From Priapulus caudatus (Eukaryota > Priapulida > Priapulimorpha > Priapulimorphida > Priapulidae), in assembly GCF_000485595.1 (NCBI RefSeq), contig NW_014577099.1:459983-484857 (forward strand): 24,875 nucleotides of DNA. Direction: 5' to 3'. The position numbers and the translations under genes are program-made. This document shows positions 9,262 through 20,700 of this stretch, in pieces. Numbering within the stretch: the stretch's first letter is position 1; each line of letters opens with the position of its first letter. The notes under the pieces are model-generated. The model was given only the letters and a program-made list of their open reading frames with translations, was not told where the DNA came from and did not search any database.

Positions 9262-11407
9262 ATTAACTTTTCTTTATATTTTGCAAACCAAGTACAACTT
9301 CATCATTCATAATACTAGTCGAATTAGTACACTTATGGGTTCAAAATAAAAGAAAAATTAGCTGACGTACACAACTGGCGTATTTATTGTGACAGCTGGG
9401 TTTACAAATGATACAATTGTTATGTAGATGTAATATCTTGAACCGTAAAAAAAGATTTTTTAAGTCACTAGATTAATTGTCATTGCTGAAATTTTCATGG
9501 TACGTGAAACATATCCAATTCTGATAAGGATATAAAGCTGCAAAATTTTAATACATGCACCATGCAATGTGCCTTTTACAATTGATTTACAGGAATGATG
9601 CAAATGAAATTCAGTTGAACCCAAATGATACAGCTTGCACAGTAATGACTTGTGGTAGAGCTGCTTTGGCCATTGGTTACTATAGCACTATACTGCATAC
9701 TAACAAATTTCAAGTTAAAAGCAGAGCAAACTAATGTTAGACACAAGTCAAGACTACTATAGTTAGTAAACTGTACTTTATATATGTATAAGATATAGCA
9801 GTTATTTTATTAGGATACCTAGATGCGATTAAAGCACGGCTTAGTTCATTTTACGGTGGGGGAATGTGACGACCAGATGAGGGTGTGATCACCCCATACG
9901 CGCATTGCCACACTTAACTGCAATAAATAAAATTATTCTAAGTTTAAAATTGCAACTTTCCAATAACAAACAGTTCAGGAATGCACTTCAATAGTGTAAT
10001 CCTTACTTCTCACACATACGCTGAATGCTTTCAACAGAACCCTCACCTAAAATTCATGATAAAATATTATAGTACATATGCATACACCCTATACAAAATC
10101 CTATTAAAGTGGTGCTTGGAAGGCAGTCAGCCAACCACGTATGGTCCTGTGATGAGAGAAGGAGTGCTTAAGAGTAATATTAGTTTTCATTGGAGCAAAT
10201 GAATTGACGTCTGAAATCAGTGCACTACGCGACCACTGTAGTTCATAAAAAGAATGCAAAGAAATGCAAACATGAAAGATCAAGGTAAAAGTAGCTACTA
10301 TACACAGCTATACAAATATATTACGTACACTGTAATGATAAACACCTGAACTGACGGCTCGCAGTTTAATCACATCTGCCGAAAGGTCCCAATTAGGTTT
10401 GAAAGTTTACAAGAACAGTATGAGAAATTACAAAAATTTAACATATGACGAGACTGGCATGTTACAATCTTATGTGCAGAGATGATGAAAGCTTCGTCCG
10501 AAAAGTATACAGATGTGAAGAACAGTAGTAGCATCACCTGCTATCATGTGCTCATGCTTTACAAAGGCCTTGTTTCGACCTTGAAATGCACTTAGCACTG
10601 CCCTAAACATTCCTAATCATAAGAACAATGATCTCATACTGTTAAATGTCTGAACATATCAGCTGAATCGATTAAATAGGTCATGCAAACACAAAACACT
10701 ATCTTGTAGTCCTCGTATAGAGTGATATGGTAAAGGTATGGAAAGGTAATGCATACATGCACATTAGGCAACACCAAAACATCAAACAATACTGAGAGAT
10801 ACATTCACAACACAATAGTATGGACTATTCATATACAAGTTCTGTCATATGCATATAAACCGGGATGATGACATGCTGATAGCAGTAGTCGTTATCAGGC
10901 GTCATCTTCTGCATCAACTGTCGATAATGACCAACTAACAATAAAGGATAATTCTTATCAGTATGCCGAAGTACAGAAACGTTGTTAGTTGCACCATTGC
11001 ATTTCAAGTATTTGAACGATTCCAAAATATGTGCCTTATTTGATTTTTGGACCCAGGTTCAATTGCTATCTTTCTACTTTATGAAGCGAGTCACTCATGA
11101 ACTATAATTAATAGTTACAGTTGTGAAAATACATTGTAAATATTTAACACCTTCCCTATCACCCAGTACACTGTGTAAGCACACCAAGAACACGTTTCAG
11201 AGGAAATATGCACATAACAAGAATGCATGAACTACCCTGCATTTCTATACTGTGTCATTGGCATTATGTATTCGCCCATAGCGGGGTTCACGCTATCTAC
11301 AAATAACTCGTTATGTTTTTAAGTTCGAAAAGTGGATGACTGCATTTAAACATATACCAGCATGATAAAATTACAGGTACGCTTCTTTCCTAAAAAAACC
11401 ACTTGTG
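9262..11407 (-). other. Intergenic strip and presumed TOP1 3' UTR
   Basis: This 2.1-kb AT-rich stretch lies between the convergent E2F and TOP1 genes. Minus-strand AATAAA hexamers (TTTATT on the + strand) occur at 9806-9811 and 9383-9388, about 1.6 and 2.0 kb after the TOP1 stop. Most of the stretch may therefore be TOP1 3' UTR. A 73-codon frame at 9981-10202 has no recognisable features and is judged chance. No other gene or repeat was seen. Confidence 0.45.
9806..9811 (-). terminator. Candidate polyadenylation signal of TOP1
   Basis: TTTATT on the + strand reads AATAAA on the - strand, about 1.6 kb downstream of the TOP1 stop. An alternative lies at 9383-9388. Which is used cannot be decided from sequence alone. 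Confidence 0.35.
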
Positions 11408-11791
11408 TTAAAACTCGTAGTCGGGAGTAGCCATGTCAATTGCCCAGCGGAACTTATCTCGCTGAGTCTTATTGTAGATCTTCTCTATTGGGACGTCCCA
11501 CTTCTTGCACCTGAAAAAGTGTTATATTACGTTATGTCTACAGTGAGGTGTAATACATATCCACACACAAGTCAAGCACACACACATGCACACACATACG
11601 CAGAGAATGGCATATGCTAGTTATGTTTTAGCTTAACGTACCATGCTACAGTAATCCTGGGATCAAGATAGTTCAGCTTGGAGGTTCCAAGAGCAATCTC
11701 TTTATTTTCCTCCTTGTCAGTAGCTTGAACCTCCAGTTTCGTCAACTGTTCCTCTAGCCTTTGAACCGATTTCTTCTTCTTCTCATAGAGA
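11408..11791 (-). CDS. TOP1: TOP1 last two exons: C-terminal domain with catalytic tyrosine
   Basis: Exon 11791-11642 encodes the end of the linker ([20 protein letters not shown]) and [15 protein letters not shown], where Tyr852 is the strand-attacking nucleophile. Exon 11510-11408 encodes [20 protein letters not shown] and ends ATPDYEF before TAA. Asn851, just before the tyrosine, and Thr858 correspond to human Asn722 and Thr729, positions known for camptothecin response. Confidence 0.96.
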
Positions 11792-14700
11792 CTAGCATAG
11801 GTGGAGAAAACAGCACATAGAATTATACAGGGTGACAGCAAGAAAAAAGAGTAAACTTAGCAAATAGGTGAGAGATTATATTGTTTTCTTTTATCAATTA
11901 TTATAAATAAATTTTATTTTAGATGATAAATAATAAATTACAGCATTAATAACTGTTCTATAATTAATGCTTAGGTTCAACATATAATAAACATAGGGTA
12001 TTACACTTACTTTCCCTTGCCTTGTGAGCCAGTGTCCTTGTACTCGTGTTTAGCTACTTTCATATCCTTCTTGGCAGCCTTAATAACAAGTTTCTTTTCT
12101 TTGATCTGATTTGAAAATAGAGAAAACGTATTTATAAAGTAGTAAAATGCTGCTAAAAAATAGACCTCTGTACAAACACATGATATGGGAAACTGATCAA
12201 CTGGCTGTACACACAATAATACCACACACATATTAGTAAGATGTGAATCCTGCGGGGACCATATGGAGGAAAGTCACATTAGATACTGGCAAGGGCCACA
12301 GTGTGACATTGCTTGTCAAGTGGTGGAGCTGGCTTGATTAATATGCAAAGATGATTTATTACTATTCAAACAGTCTATACTAACACAAAACAGCGATGTT
12401 ACATATAATACATGGATAGGTCATGACATTTTAAACTGTGTTGACATTCAACTGAAAAACAGTCCAAAATAATTTTTCATATATTATCTAAAAAAATTTT
12501 ACATGTGGAGGGAGCCATTTGTTCAGTATGGTACATTTACCCAGAACATGAGCATTCCATGTATATGTCACTATAGTAGAAAGAACTGGATACTGACACT
12601 GGATGTTATTGCTTTTGCATGAGCTACATCTGACTATGTCATATGTGCTAAAAATTTAGTTAATGGCTGATAACCAAAGGAACACACCTTTTCCGTTAGC
12701 CTGTCCATCTGCTGACCAAATGTCTTTGGCGCTGCCCTCTGGTGGTTACATAGAAGTGCAACAGCTCGGTTAGCTCTGTTATAGGACAGAATTTTGGCTG
12801 TGATGGGATCCTCGGCTAAAACGAATAAAATATAATTTTTGCAAACTAATTCTTTTTCATAACGTAATTTTTTATAAGTAACAAAAAAATTCACAAAAAA
12901 TTATATTATAATGTACAATTTTTCCCATGTTCAGTTGCACAAATTATGTAACTCTGCTTTTCAATGTTAAAATTCGATTCCTATTCCACACCACTGTCAC
13001 TTTAACAAAAAAACTTAGCCAAAAAAATATGGTCAAAGATGGTAGCACGTAAATATTGGTTTACCTTTGGTCAGGAGACTTAGTTGGTCTTGTAGAGTCT
13101 TTGAGGCGTTAAACGTACGGAAAACCTTAGCAGTCAGGCCTTCCATCAGATCCTGAAGATGCTTGTTAAGAATCGATGTCTGCAACACAAGACTACTTTC
13201 ACAAAACTACACAGAAACTACTAATACCCAGTTAACAAACTAATTTTTATTTTCCATTCGCTCGTGCAGTTCATTTGATTTCTAAAGCAACTTACGAAAC
13301 GAATGCCAACAGAAAAAATTCTTAAGTAGTTGGTATTATCCTACACACACCCTCAAATATTCTAAGAAATAAAACATCAAATTCATGTGGCTCAAGTACA
13401 CCGGTCAAGTTCCAGACTACATCGTCGCCAAACTCCCGCCAAATTCGACGTTCCCGCGGCCGCAGCCGACCGGCTACACTCACGTTGAGCCGGTCGAACA
13501 GGTCGTCCTCCTTGCGCTTGTTCTCCATGAAGCGCTGCAGGTTCTTGAAGACGCGCTTCTCAACGGGCACGCGGTTCTGGTAGCGGATCGAGTCCTTGCC
13601 GAGGAAGTCAAACTCGACGACGCACTCCTGTCCGTCGACCTCTTCGTGCAGCTTGATGTGCTCGACGCGCAGCGAGCAGCAGCCGACCGTGTCCGCAGTC
13701 TCGCCCTCCTCCTTCTCGTTGCCTGCTCTCAGCGCCAGCTGTCACATGAGGCAAGAGATAACGATGGTTACTCGCACGGCGTGTTCGGGATTAACCGTGC
13801 AGCACACCGCGTGGAGAGCAGAGGAATTTGATGCTACGTTGCAGTGGGGAGCACGGAATCGTTAGTTTAATCATCGATCCTGGCCCTAAGCAACCATTAG
13901 CTCACAGAAGATTTATTGCACAAGGGCTTGCAGAATTTTAGAAAATGAGGCAAAATTTAAATATCTTAATTAATTATATTAGTAAATAAAGACAAATTGT
14001 GTGTAGTAATAATACAATGCATCTCTGCACCTACGCCCCTGCACGTATACTAAACAGGAGCGAAAGTATCAACAATAAATCTGACGACCACTCGTTCGCT
14101 TCACCACTCGGTCACTGCACAAATGCTAAACCACAGCAAGTTGATGATGCAATCACCACTTCAGCAGTCTATGCGTGTTTCTTTCTGACAAATGGAGATT
14201 ATATAACATGTCCACAGCATCATACGTGGACCAACACGCTTATGTTACGCCCACACCTGGTGCTGCCAGTCTGTTTTAATGTTGGTCATGCCTCGGCAAG
14301 ATCTCCTGTGGTTTGAAGCAGCACTTAATCTGCTGTGCCAGAGAGGAAATGACCATATGCATAGCCTTTATTTTTCTTTAAAACATACAAGTATCATTCT
14401 TGTCATGCAACTTGTACCTATTACTTATAGCATGTACCTTGTCAATAAAGTAGAGGGCCACAGCCCTCTGTCTAGTTTTCATCTCTTTACTCTTCCAATC
14501 CTCCCTGTATACAGCTCGGATCCTTTCAACGTGGTTCTTAAGCTTGCGTGCAGTTTCATACTTCTGCCAGTCCTTTTCACCCTACACATATGCAAAACGG
14601 GTCAACTAATATAACCACATTGAAAAGAGCTACTAGCCCTTCCCATACTCTCTATTTATGATAAATATACATGATATAACACATTTTAACATCGATCTTT

Positions 14701-17700
14701 TAAATTCAAGTTAGGTATGTAGTTTTTTCAACATGATTCTACATTTCAAAGTTGAAGAGTGTAGGTTCATTACTCAGAATAAATAGGGCGAAATGGTAGA
14801 TGCCATCCATCTAAATGGCTATAACATATTATCTTTATTTAATCAAATTTAAGAATCTCCCTAACTTCCACGACCTTGCTTTATAACAAGAAATGTTCTT
14901 GATCTGATCTGGATATACAAACGATGACATACTATTCTCACCTTTAATTTTGAGCTAGGGTTTAACATCACATATTTATTTTGTCCTTGTATGTTTTCTG
15001 TCCATGACGCCAGCCAGGTTACACTGTTGTCATGGCGGACCTCCTTCCACTTGTGGCCTGGCGGGGGCTTGGGAAATTCAGAATCCCTGAGACATATACA
15101 ATACAATTAAAACTAGGTAAGACTAACTGGGTCACACTAAGAAAAAAAGGGGGGTTTCCCGTTGCCACCTACAACCTGACATCTTTCACCACCTACTGTC
15201 TATATTATTTCCCAGACACTTCTAGGAAGGAAGAAGATGAGAAACTAGTCTAACAAAGGTGCCTGCTATAAGAGGGTTTGCTCTGACTGGTGGAAATTAG
15301 GAAAACTAGGTGGATCCATCAAGCCAGAGGTTAGATAGACAGCCCAACAGGTTTGGAATGTTTGCATCCAGAACACACTTCCTTACCCACATAAAAGCAT
15401 ATATGCAGGCCTAACACATTTACACAGACAACACTCACTTGCTACAATTGATCATCACATCCTCGGGCATTAAGCGTTTCTTCAGCATGCCCATCTTTGG
15501 GTGGTCACCGCGACCACGGAACAAGCCTGGTGGCTCGATGCGGAAGTTACCGATCTTCTGCTTGTAACCATCCATCGTGCAGAACCCATACTCATTCTGG
15601 ATGGCTTCATTCTCTTCCTTCAATTTCTACAGACATAAATGATTACAATTACTACATGGCTTGCCTCAACCCTAAGAATCACCATATTTACTTGTGTATA
15701 AGTTGCACTTTGTTTATACCTAAATTCAATATAAATGAAAGTGTCAATGACACTGTAGCTCACCTAGGTGGTGATAGAAGAAAGAGGGGGGATATATAAA
15801 GCAAGAGTATATATGGGAGAACTCCCATTATATAGCATATCTCCGATTATATACTCTTGATAATGATATATGCATAAGTTTTGATGCGAAAATAAATGTT
15901 TCAGGTATGATTGTAGAGTTGTTGACCAGTTAGACGAAATAAACGTAATAGGACATTGTCATCTCGCCCATAGGAGTAATAAGCATGTGGGTCAAACGGT
16001 TCTTGAGTTATCGTTACCGTAGGCAGACACTGAAATGCGTAGTAAAATTGCCAAAATCTACCTAATTTGCATAATTAAAAAAAAATCAAAACCTGTGTGA
16101 TATGTTTTGGGGCCAGTCCTCATTCATTCACATACCAGAAATAAGCAAAATACATTGAACCTGAACTGACTTATGGCCATTTCCATTTTTGCCAAAGTGG
16201 ACGTGGCTCGAATGTAGGTCGACTGGCATGCTCCAAAATAGGATGTTCAAACCTCTCCCATAGGAGTAACAACTATATGCAATTTGAAACATGTGGGTCA
16301 AATGGTTCTCGAGTTATCGTTGACCGTAGGCAGACACTGAAATGCATAGTAAAATTGCCAAAATCTACCTAATCTGCATAATTAAAAAAAATATATCAAA
16401 ACCTGTGTGATATGTTTTGGGGCCAGTCCTCATTCATTCACATACCATTAATAAGCAAAATCTATTGAACCTGAACTGACTTATGGCCATTTCCATTTTT
16501 GCCAAAAAGTGGACGTGGCTCGAATGTAGGTCGACTGGCGTACTCCAAAATAGGACATTCAAACCTCTCCCATAGGAGTAACAACTATATGCAATTTGAA
16601 ACATGTGGGTCAAACGGTTCTTGAGTTATCGTTGACCATAGCCAAATGTTGACGGACGGACGTACGACACCCCATGACAATAGCTCATCTTGACGATGTC
16701 AAGGCGAGCTAAAACTTGGGATGCTACTTATTCACAGGGCTAAAAGCCCCAGAGCTTATTTAAGAATGATGAAGAAAAATTTGATATATTTCAATTGGTT
16801 TACGTTGTGAATTAATTTCACTTGATTCTTAATTGATCTTTAATATGGTTATACGTAATGCATTTTCAGTTTAGTGCTCCATGTTCATAATTTACTTTTG
16901 TTAATAAATGTGTTGCAACATGGCGACTTGTATTATCAATGACTACTCAACGTGACACTAATATTCAATATCAATACATATTCAGTATTTCATTAAATTA
17001 ATCTTGTACCAATTTTCAAGGCAATACTTCATGTACTTGGGGTGCGACCTATACACAAGTAAATACGGTACTCAAATATCTACACTTTACAAGTAATGGT
17101 AAATTTTTAGTCTAAGCACATCGATTACAAAACGTGACAGGCTACATCCTTAGATAGAAGACATATTTGTAGACAGTTACCTTCTTCTGTTCCTTGGACC
17201 TGTTCTTACGATCTTCCGATACCTGCTGGTAATGATTGAACAGCTCTCTGAAGTTGCACTTGCTTAGATCTGTGATCGTCTGTCTCTCCTCAGATGACAT
17301 TACCTGCATAAATCACACAGCAGATGAGTAACAAGTCTCAACTAACAATTACTGACCGATAGGATCAGCCAGACGTTTACGCAAATACTTGCGTAGAGGC
17401 AAACACAATACAAGAGTACTGCAAGGATACATGCCCTCACCCACACTATGCAGGCACAAAAATTTTAATCAGTTACATTTAGTAGATGTGTCAGGATAAG
17501 ATATACAAATGGTTCCACCTTTCTCCAGTCCTTAACGAAGTTCTGGTTGAATGCTGGCTTGGTGGTATAGTCATGCTCGATGAATCGAGCGTAGAATCCC
17601 GCGACCTCTTCCGTTTCAGGACGCAACTTCATCACGGATCCATCATATTTAAAGTGGACGCTTTTAGGCAGGGGCTCGTAGCTGGGTGAAAACAGGGGTC

Positions 17701-20700
17701 CTCTGTGTTCCAGGTAGCGCCACTTCACTCCCTCCTCCTTCTTTTCTTCCTCCCACCTTAAATTCACAGGGAGACATTCAACGTTGTGTCAATATGGGAG
17801 AATACAACATGTTTCGTGGCATAGATGCATGCATCCACATTATATGACAACTGGTCACAAGTCACCAGCTTTTGTAACAGTGTTCAAGCAAGAGATAAGT
17901 CAAGCTAAAGACACTGCAGTTAGCACACTTGAGCCAAAAAAACTGCATTGACATACCACTTCCATACATGATCTTCGGGCTCCTCTTTTTTCACCTTCTT
18001 CTTTGGCGATACAGATTCAGACGAAGTATTTGTAACTTTCTTCTTAACTTTGCTACTGATATCGTGCTCTTTTTTGTGTTTCTCTTTCTTGATCTTCTGT
18101 GTGCGTACACTCTTTAAAGTGAAGTGAGCAAGCCAATATTTTACACATCAAAATGCTTCACTGGTAGTTAGTATTACACAGCATTTTGCAAAGGTTATGA
18201 TTTAAATTACACGATCAAATATAAATAAAAATGATAATAATTTACACGATCAAATATAAATAAAAATGAACAAGCAGCAATAAGGCCAATGGATAACAAC
18301 CAGACACTATAGACCTGAAAGGCCCTACAAGAATTAATGATTTATTATGAAACTAAGACCGAGGTGAATCACACACCAACGGAATGTCATCCTCATCATC
18401 GCTGTCCACATGTTTGCTTTTAGCATGCGACGCTGAGATTTTCTGCCTTTTAACGTGTGCCATACGCATTGACAGTGGCACATCATCTTCGTCATCGGAG
18501 GGAACAAATTTTCGCTTTGGTGGCTCACTCTTTATTGAGTTTGTTGAAACATTCTATAAAAAAAGGTAGTGTTATTCATAAAGTGAGAATTCAATACAAT
18601 AGAATTTCGCAAGAACCAACAGCAAGACAAAATTGAAACCTAATAAAATAAAATAAGAGTAACGTAATACTATGTAATATGCACACATTAGTGTGTTCAT
18701 GCCTGCATGCTTATTATATTATACTACATGGTAGTAACAGTTGCAAAAATTCACAAAGTTAGTAAAAATTATATTACAAACCGTGTACCATTGAACATTT
18801 AATAGTTCTAACTAAATCAACAATTCATATCTCATAAATACCATTGAAAATCTGGGTTACCGTTAGTATGCTAACATGCAAGCATTACTATTCCAGCTAA
18901 CATTTTGTTTGGATTTTACTAAGTAAATTTGATATATCAATCGATGTACAACTACTACAACTTTCACCGCATATAATTAAGCTAAATCACTCCTACTTAC
19001 TAGTGGCATTTCTTCATCACCAATTGGTTCATCCTTTACACTAAAATAATGATAAAAACTTCCATGAATTTTCACTAATAACTGTGAATACATAGCAAAA
19101 TTGCAATAACATACACAACTAGAGCACTCGGAGAGCACAGACCTCCGCCAAGGCAGCTGAATTCTCTCAATGTGAAATTTTTAATTAATTAATTAATTAA
19201 GTGGAAAAATTAATTAATTAATTAAATAATTAATTGGATCCGGATTAGTGCGAGCATGCAGGTGGGGGAGGACTGTGGTTGCCCCTTAGCCTGTGGTTGC
19301 GTGTTTGTTAGTCTACAGCCAGCGCACCTAGCGGAAGTGAACTGAAACATGCATGTTAACAAACCCACAAACACACAAACCAACACTCAAACACTTGCCG
19401 GTGAAAACATAACCCCCGCCAAGCCCCTGGCGGAGGTAATGACACATTACAATAGAACGACAATAAATAGCATTGCATCAACATATAATGTAATATCATG
19501 ACTCCCTTAATAATTACTCCTTCCCTCTACAATTTAACAAGTAACAGGCTCGCTCAAACTTACAAACCTGGACAGGAGACAATTAGGTATTAATAGGATG
19601 TAAACATTTACCACAGATTTCAACCACCTATCACAAATAGGTATGTATCAATTTGTTTTATCAACATAACTGTACCTTGTTTTTATAGTAATGGTTTCAC
19701 TCTTTACTTTGAAATCCAATGCACTGTCCTTTGGTTCTTGTTTGATATTTTCTACCTGAAGTATACACAAACATGTATGGTATCAAGAGTACATAATAGA
19801 GATAATAATCTCTATTATACACTCTTGATGGTATGTATGTATGTATGTATGTATGCATGCATGCATGCATGCATGTATGTATACATGTATATATATATAT
19901 ACATATATATACAAATATATACACATCACATCAAGAGCTAATAATACCTAGAGTGTACAACGGAAAAACGGGAAAATAGTGCTATTTCACGACTACATTA
20001 TTCTACTTTGCCTGCGAGTCTAGAATAATTTCATGGTGTTGCATTAAGCAGAATTCCTTGCTCTCTACAACAAGACCAACCGCTTGTCAATACGATACTC
20101 CTAGGCTGAGATATCGGCTCCTAAACCTCCCCTCCCACATGCCTTACGCCGCTTTGAATCCACATCATTCAGCAACCGCCACGCGTCTAAGCATTTTGGC
20201 TATCGGTTTCCGTCACCGCTTGGAGCGCTGATAATTGATGTCACATGCCCAAATTTGGTACTCTTACTACACTGAGCAACTGAGCTGCGTTGTAAAAACT
20301 TGATGGAGCCGGCTCCATCATGACGGGCATTAGCCGTGCTAGGAAAGATAATGGAAGATAAGGGCATAGGCGAAGCACCGTTCATTCATAAATTTATCGC
20401 GGAAAAACCGAACTTTCACGAAGCAATGCTTAGACGCGTGTAGGTTGCTGAATGATGTGGATTCAAAGCGGCGTAAGGCATGTGGGAGGGGAGGTTTAGG
20501 AGCCGATATCTCAGCCTAGGAGTATCGTATTGACAAGCGGTTGGTCTTGTTGTAGAGAGCAAGGAATTCTACTTAATGCAATACCATGAAATTATTCTAG
20601 ACTCGCAGGCAAAGTAGAATAATGTAGTCGTGAAATAGCACTATTTTCCCGTTTTTCCGTTGTACACTCTAGGTATTATTAGCTCTTGATCACATGTATA

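Larger units (their letters stand above)
15756..16711. mobile_element. Nested element with inverted ends TAGCTCACCT
   Basis: The left end TAGCTCACCT (15756-15765) is mirrored by AAGGCGAGCTA (16701-16711). The right end is itself a hairpin: TAGCTCATCTTGAC, loop GAT, GTCAAGGCGAGCTA at 16681-16711. It is preceded by the GACGGACGGACG run often seen at the ends of such invertebrate repeats. The interior is a tandem array. This is a nonautonomous element of unknown superfamily. Confidence 0.6.
15681..17070. mobile_element. Composite DNA element in TOP1 intron (outer inverted termini)
   Basis: Bases 15681-15708 (ending ATTTACTTGTGTATAAGTTGC) reappear inverted at 17041-17070, where the reverse strand reads TACCGTATTTACTTGTGTAT followed by AGGTCGCACC. 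Such TACCGTATTT...CGCACC ends are, from general knowledge, seen at termini of widespread nonautonomous animal DNA elements. It encloses a second element (15756-16711). No transposase is present. Confidence 0.55.

Noticed and set aside
9981-10202. 73-codon plus-strand frame between the two genes
   Set aside because: No domain, signal peptide or splice context; the region is better explained as TOP1 3' UTR.
13385-13831. 148-codon plus-strand open frame
   Set aside because: It runs antisense across the GC-rich TOP1 exon; long antisense frames are expected there because high GC removes stop codons.
13999-14316. 105-codon plus-strand frame
   Set aside because: It lies in a TOP1 intron, with random composition and no family resemblance.
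14279-14614. 111-codon plus-strand frame with hydrophobic segments
   Set aside because: It overlaps a TOP1 exon on the other strand and has no recognisable domain or splice partner.
15951-16637. Tandem array as a CRISPR-like array
   Set aside because: Units of about 300 bases with no short repeat-spacer pattern, in an animal intron.
19697-19941. Frames of 67-75 codons on both strands
   Set aside because: Produced by the ATGT/AT microsatellite and the small hairpin; the minus frame also merely runs into the real TOP1 exon 19676-19755.
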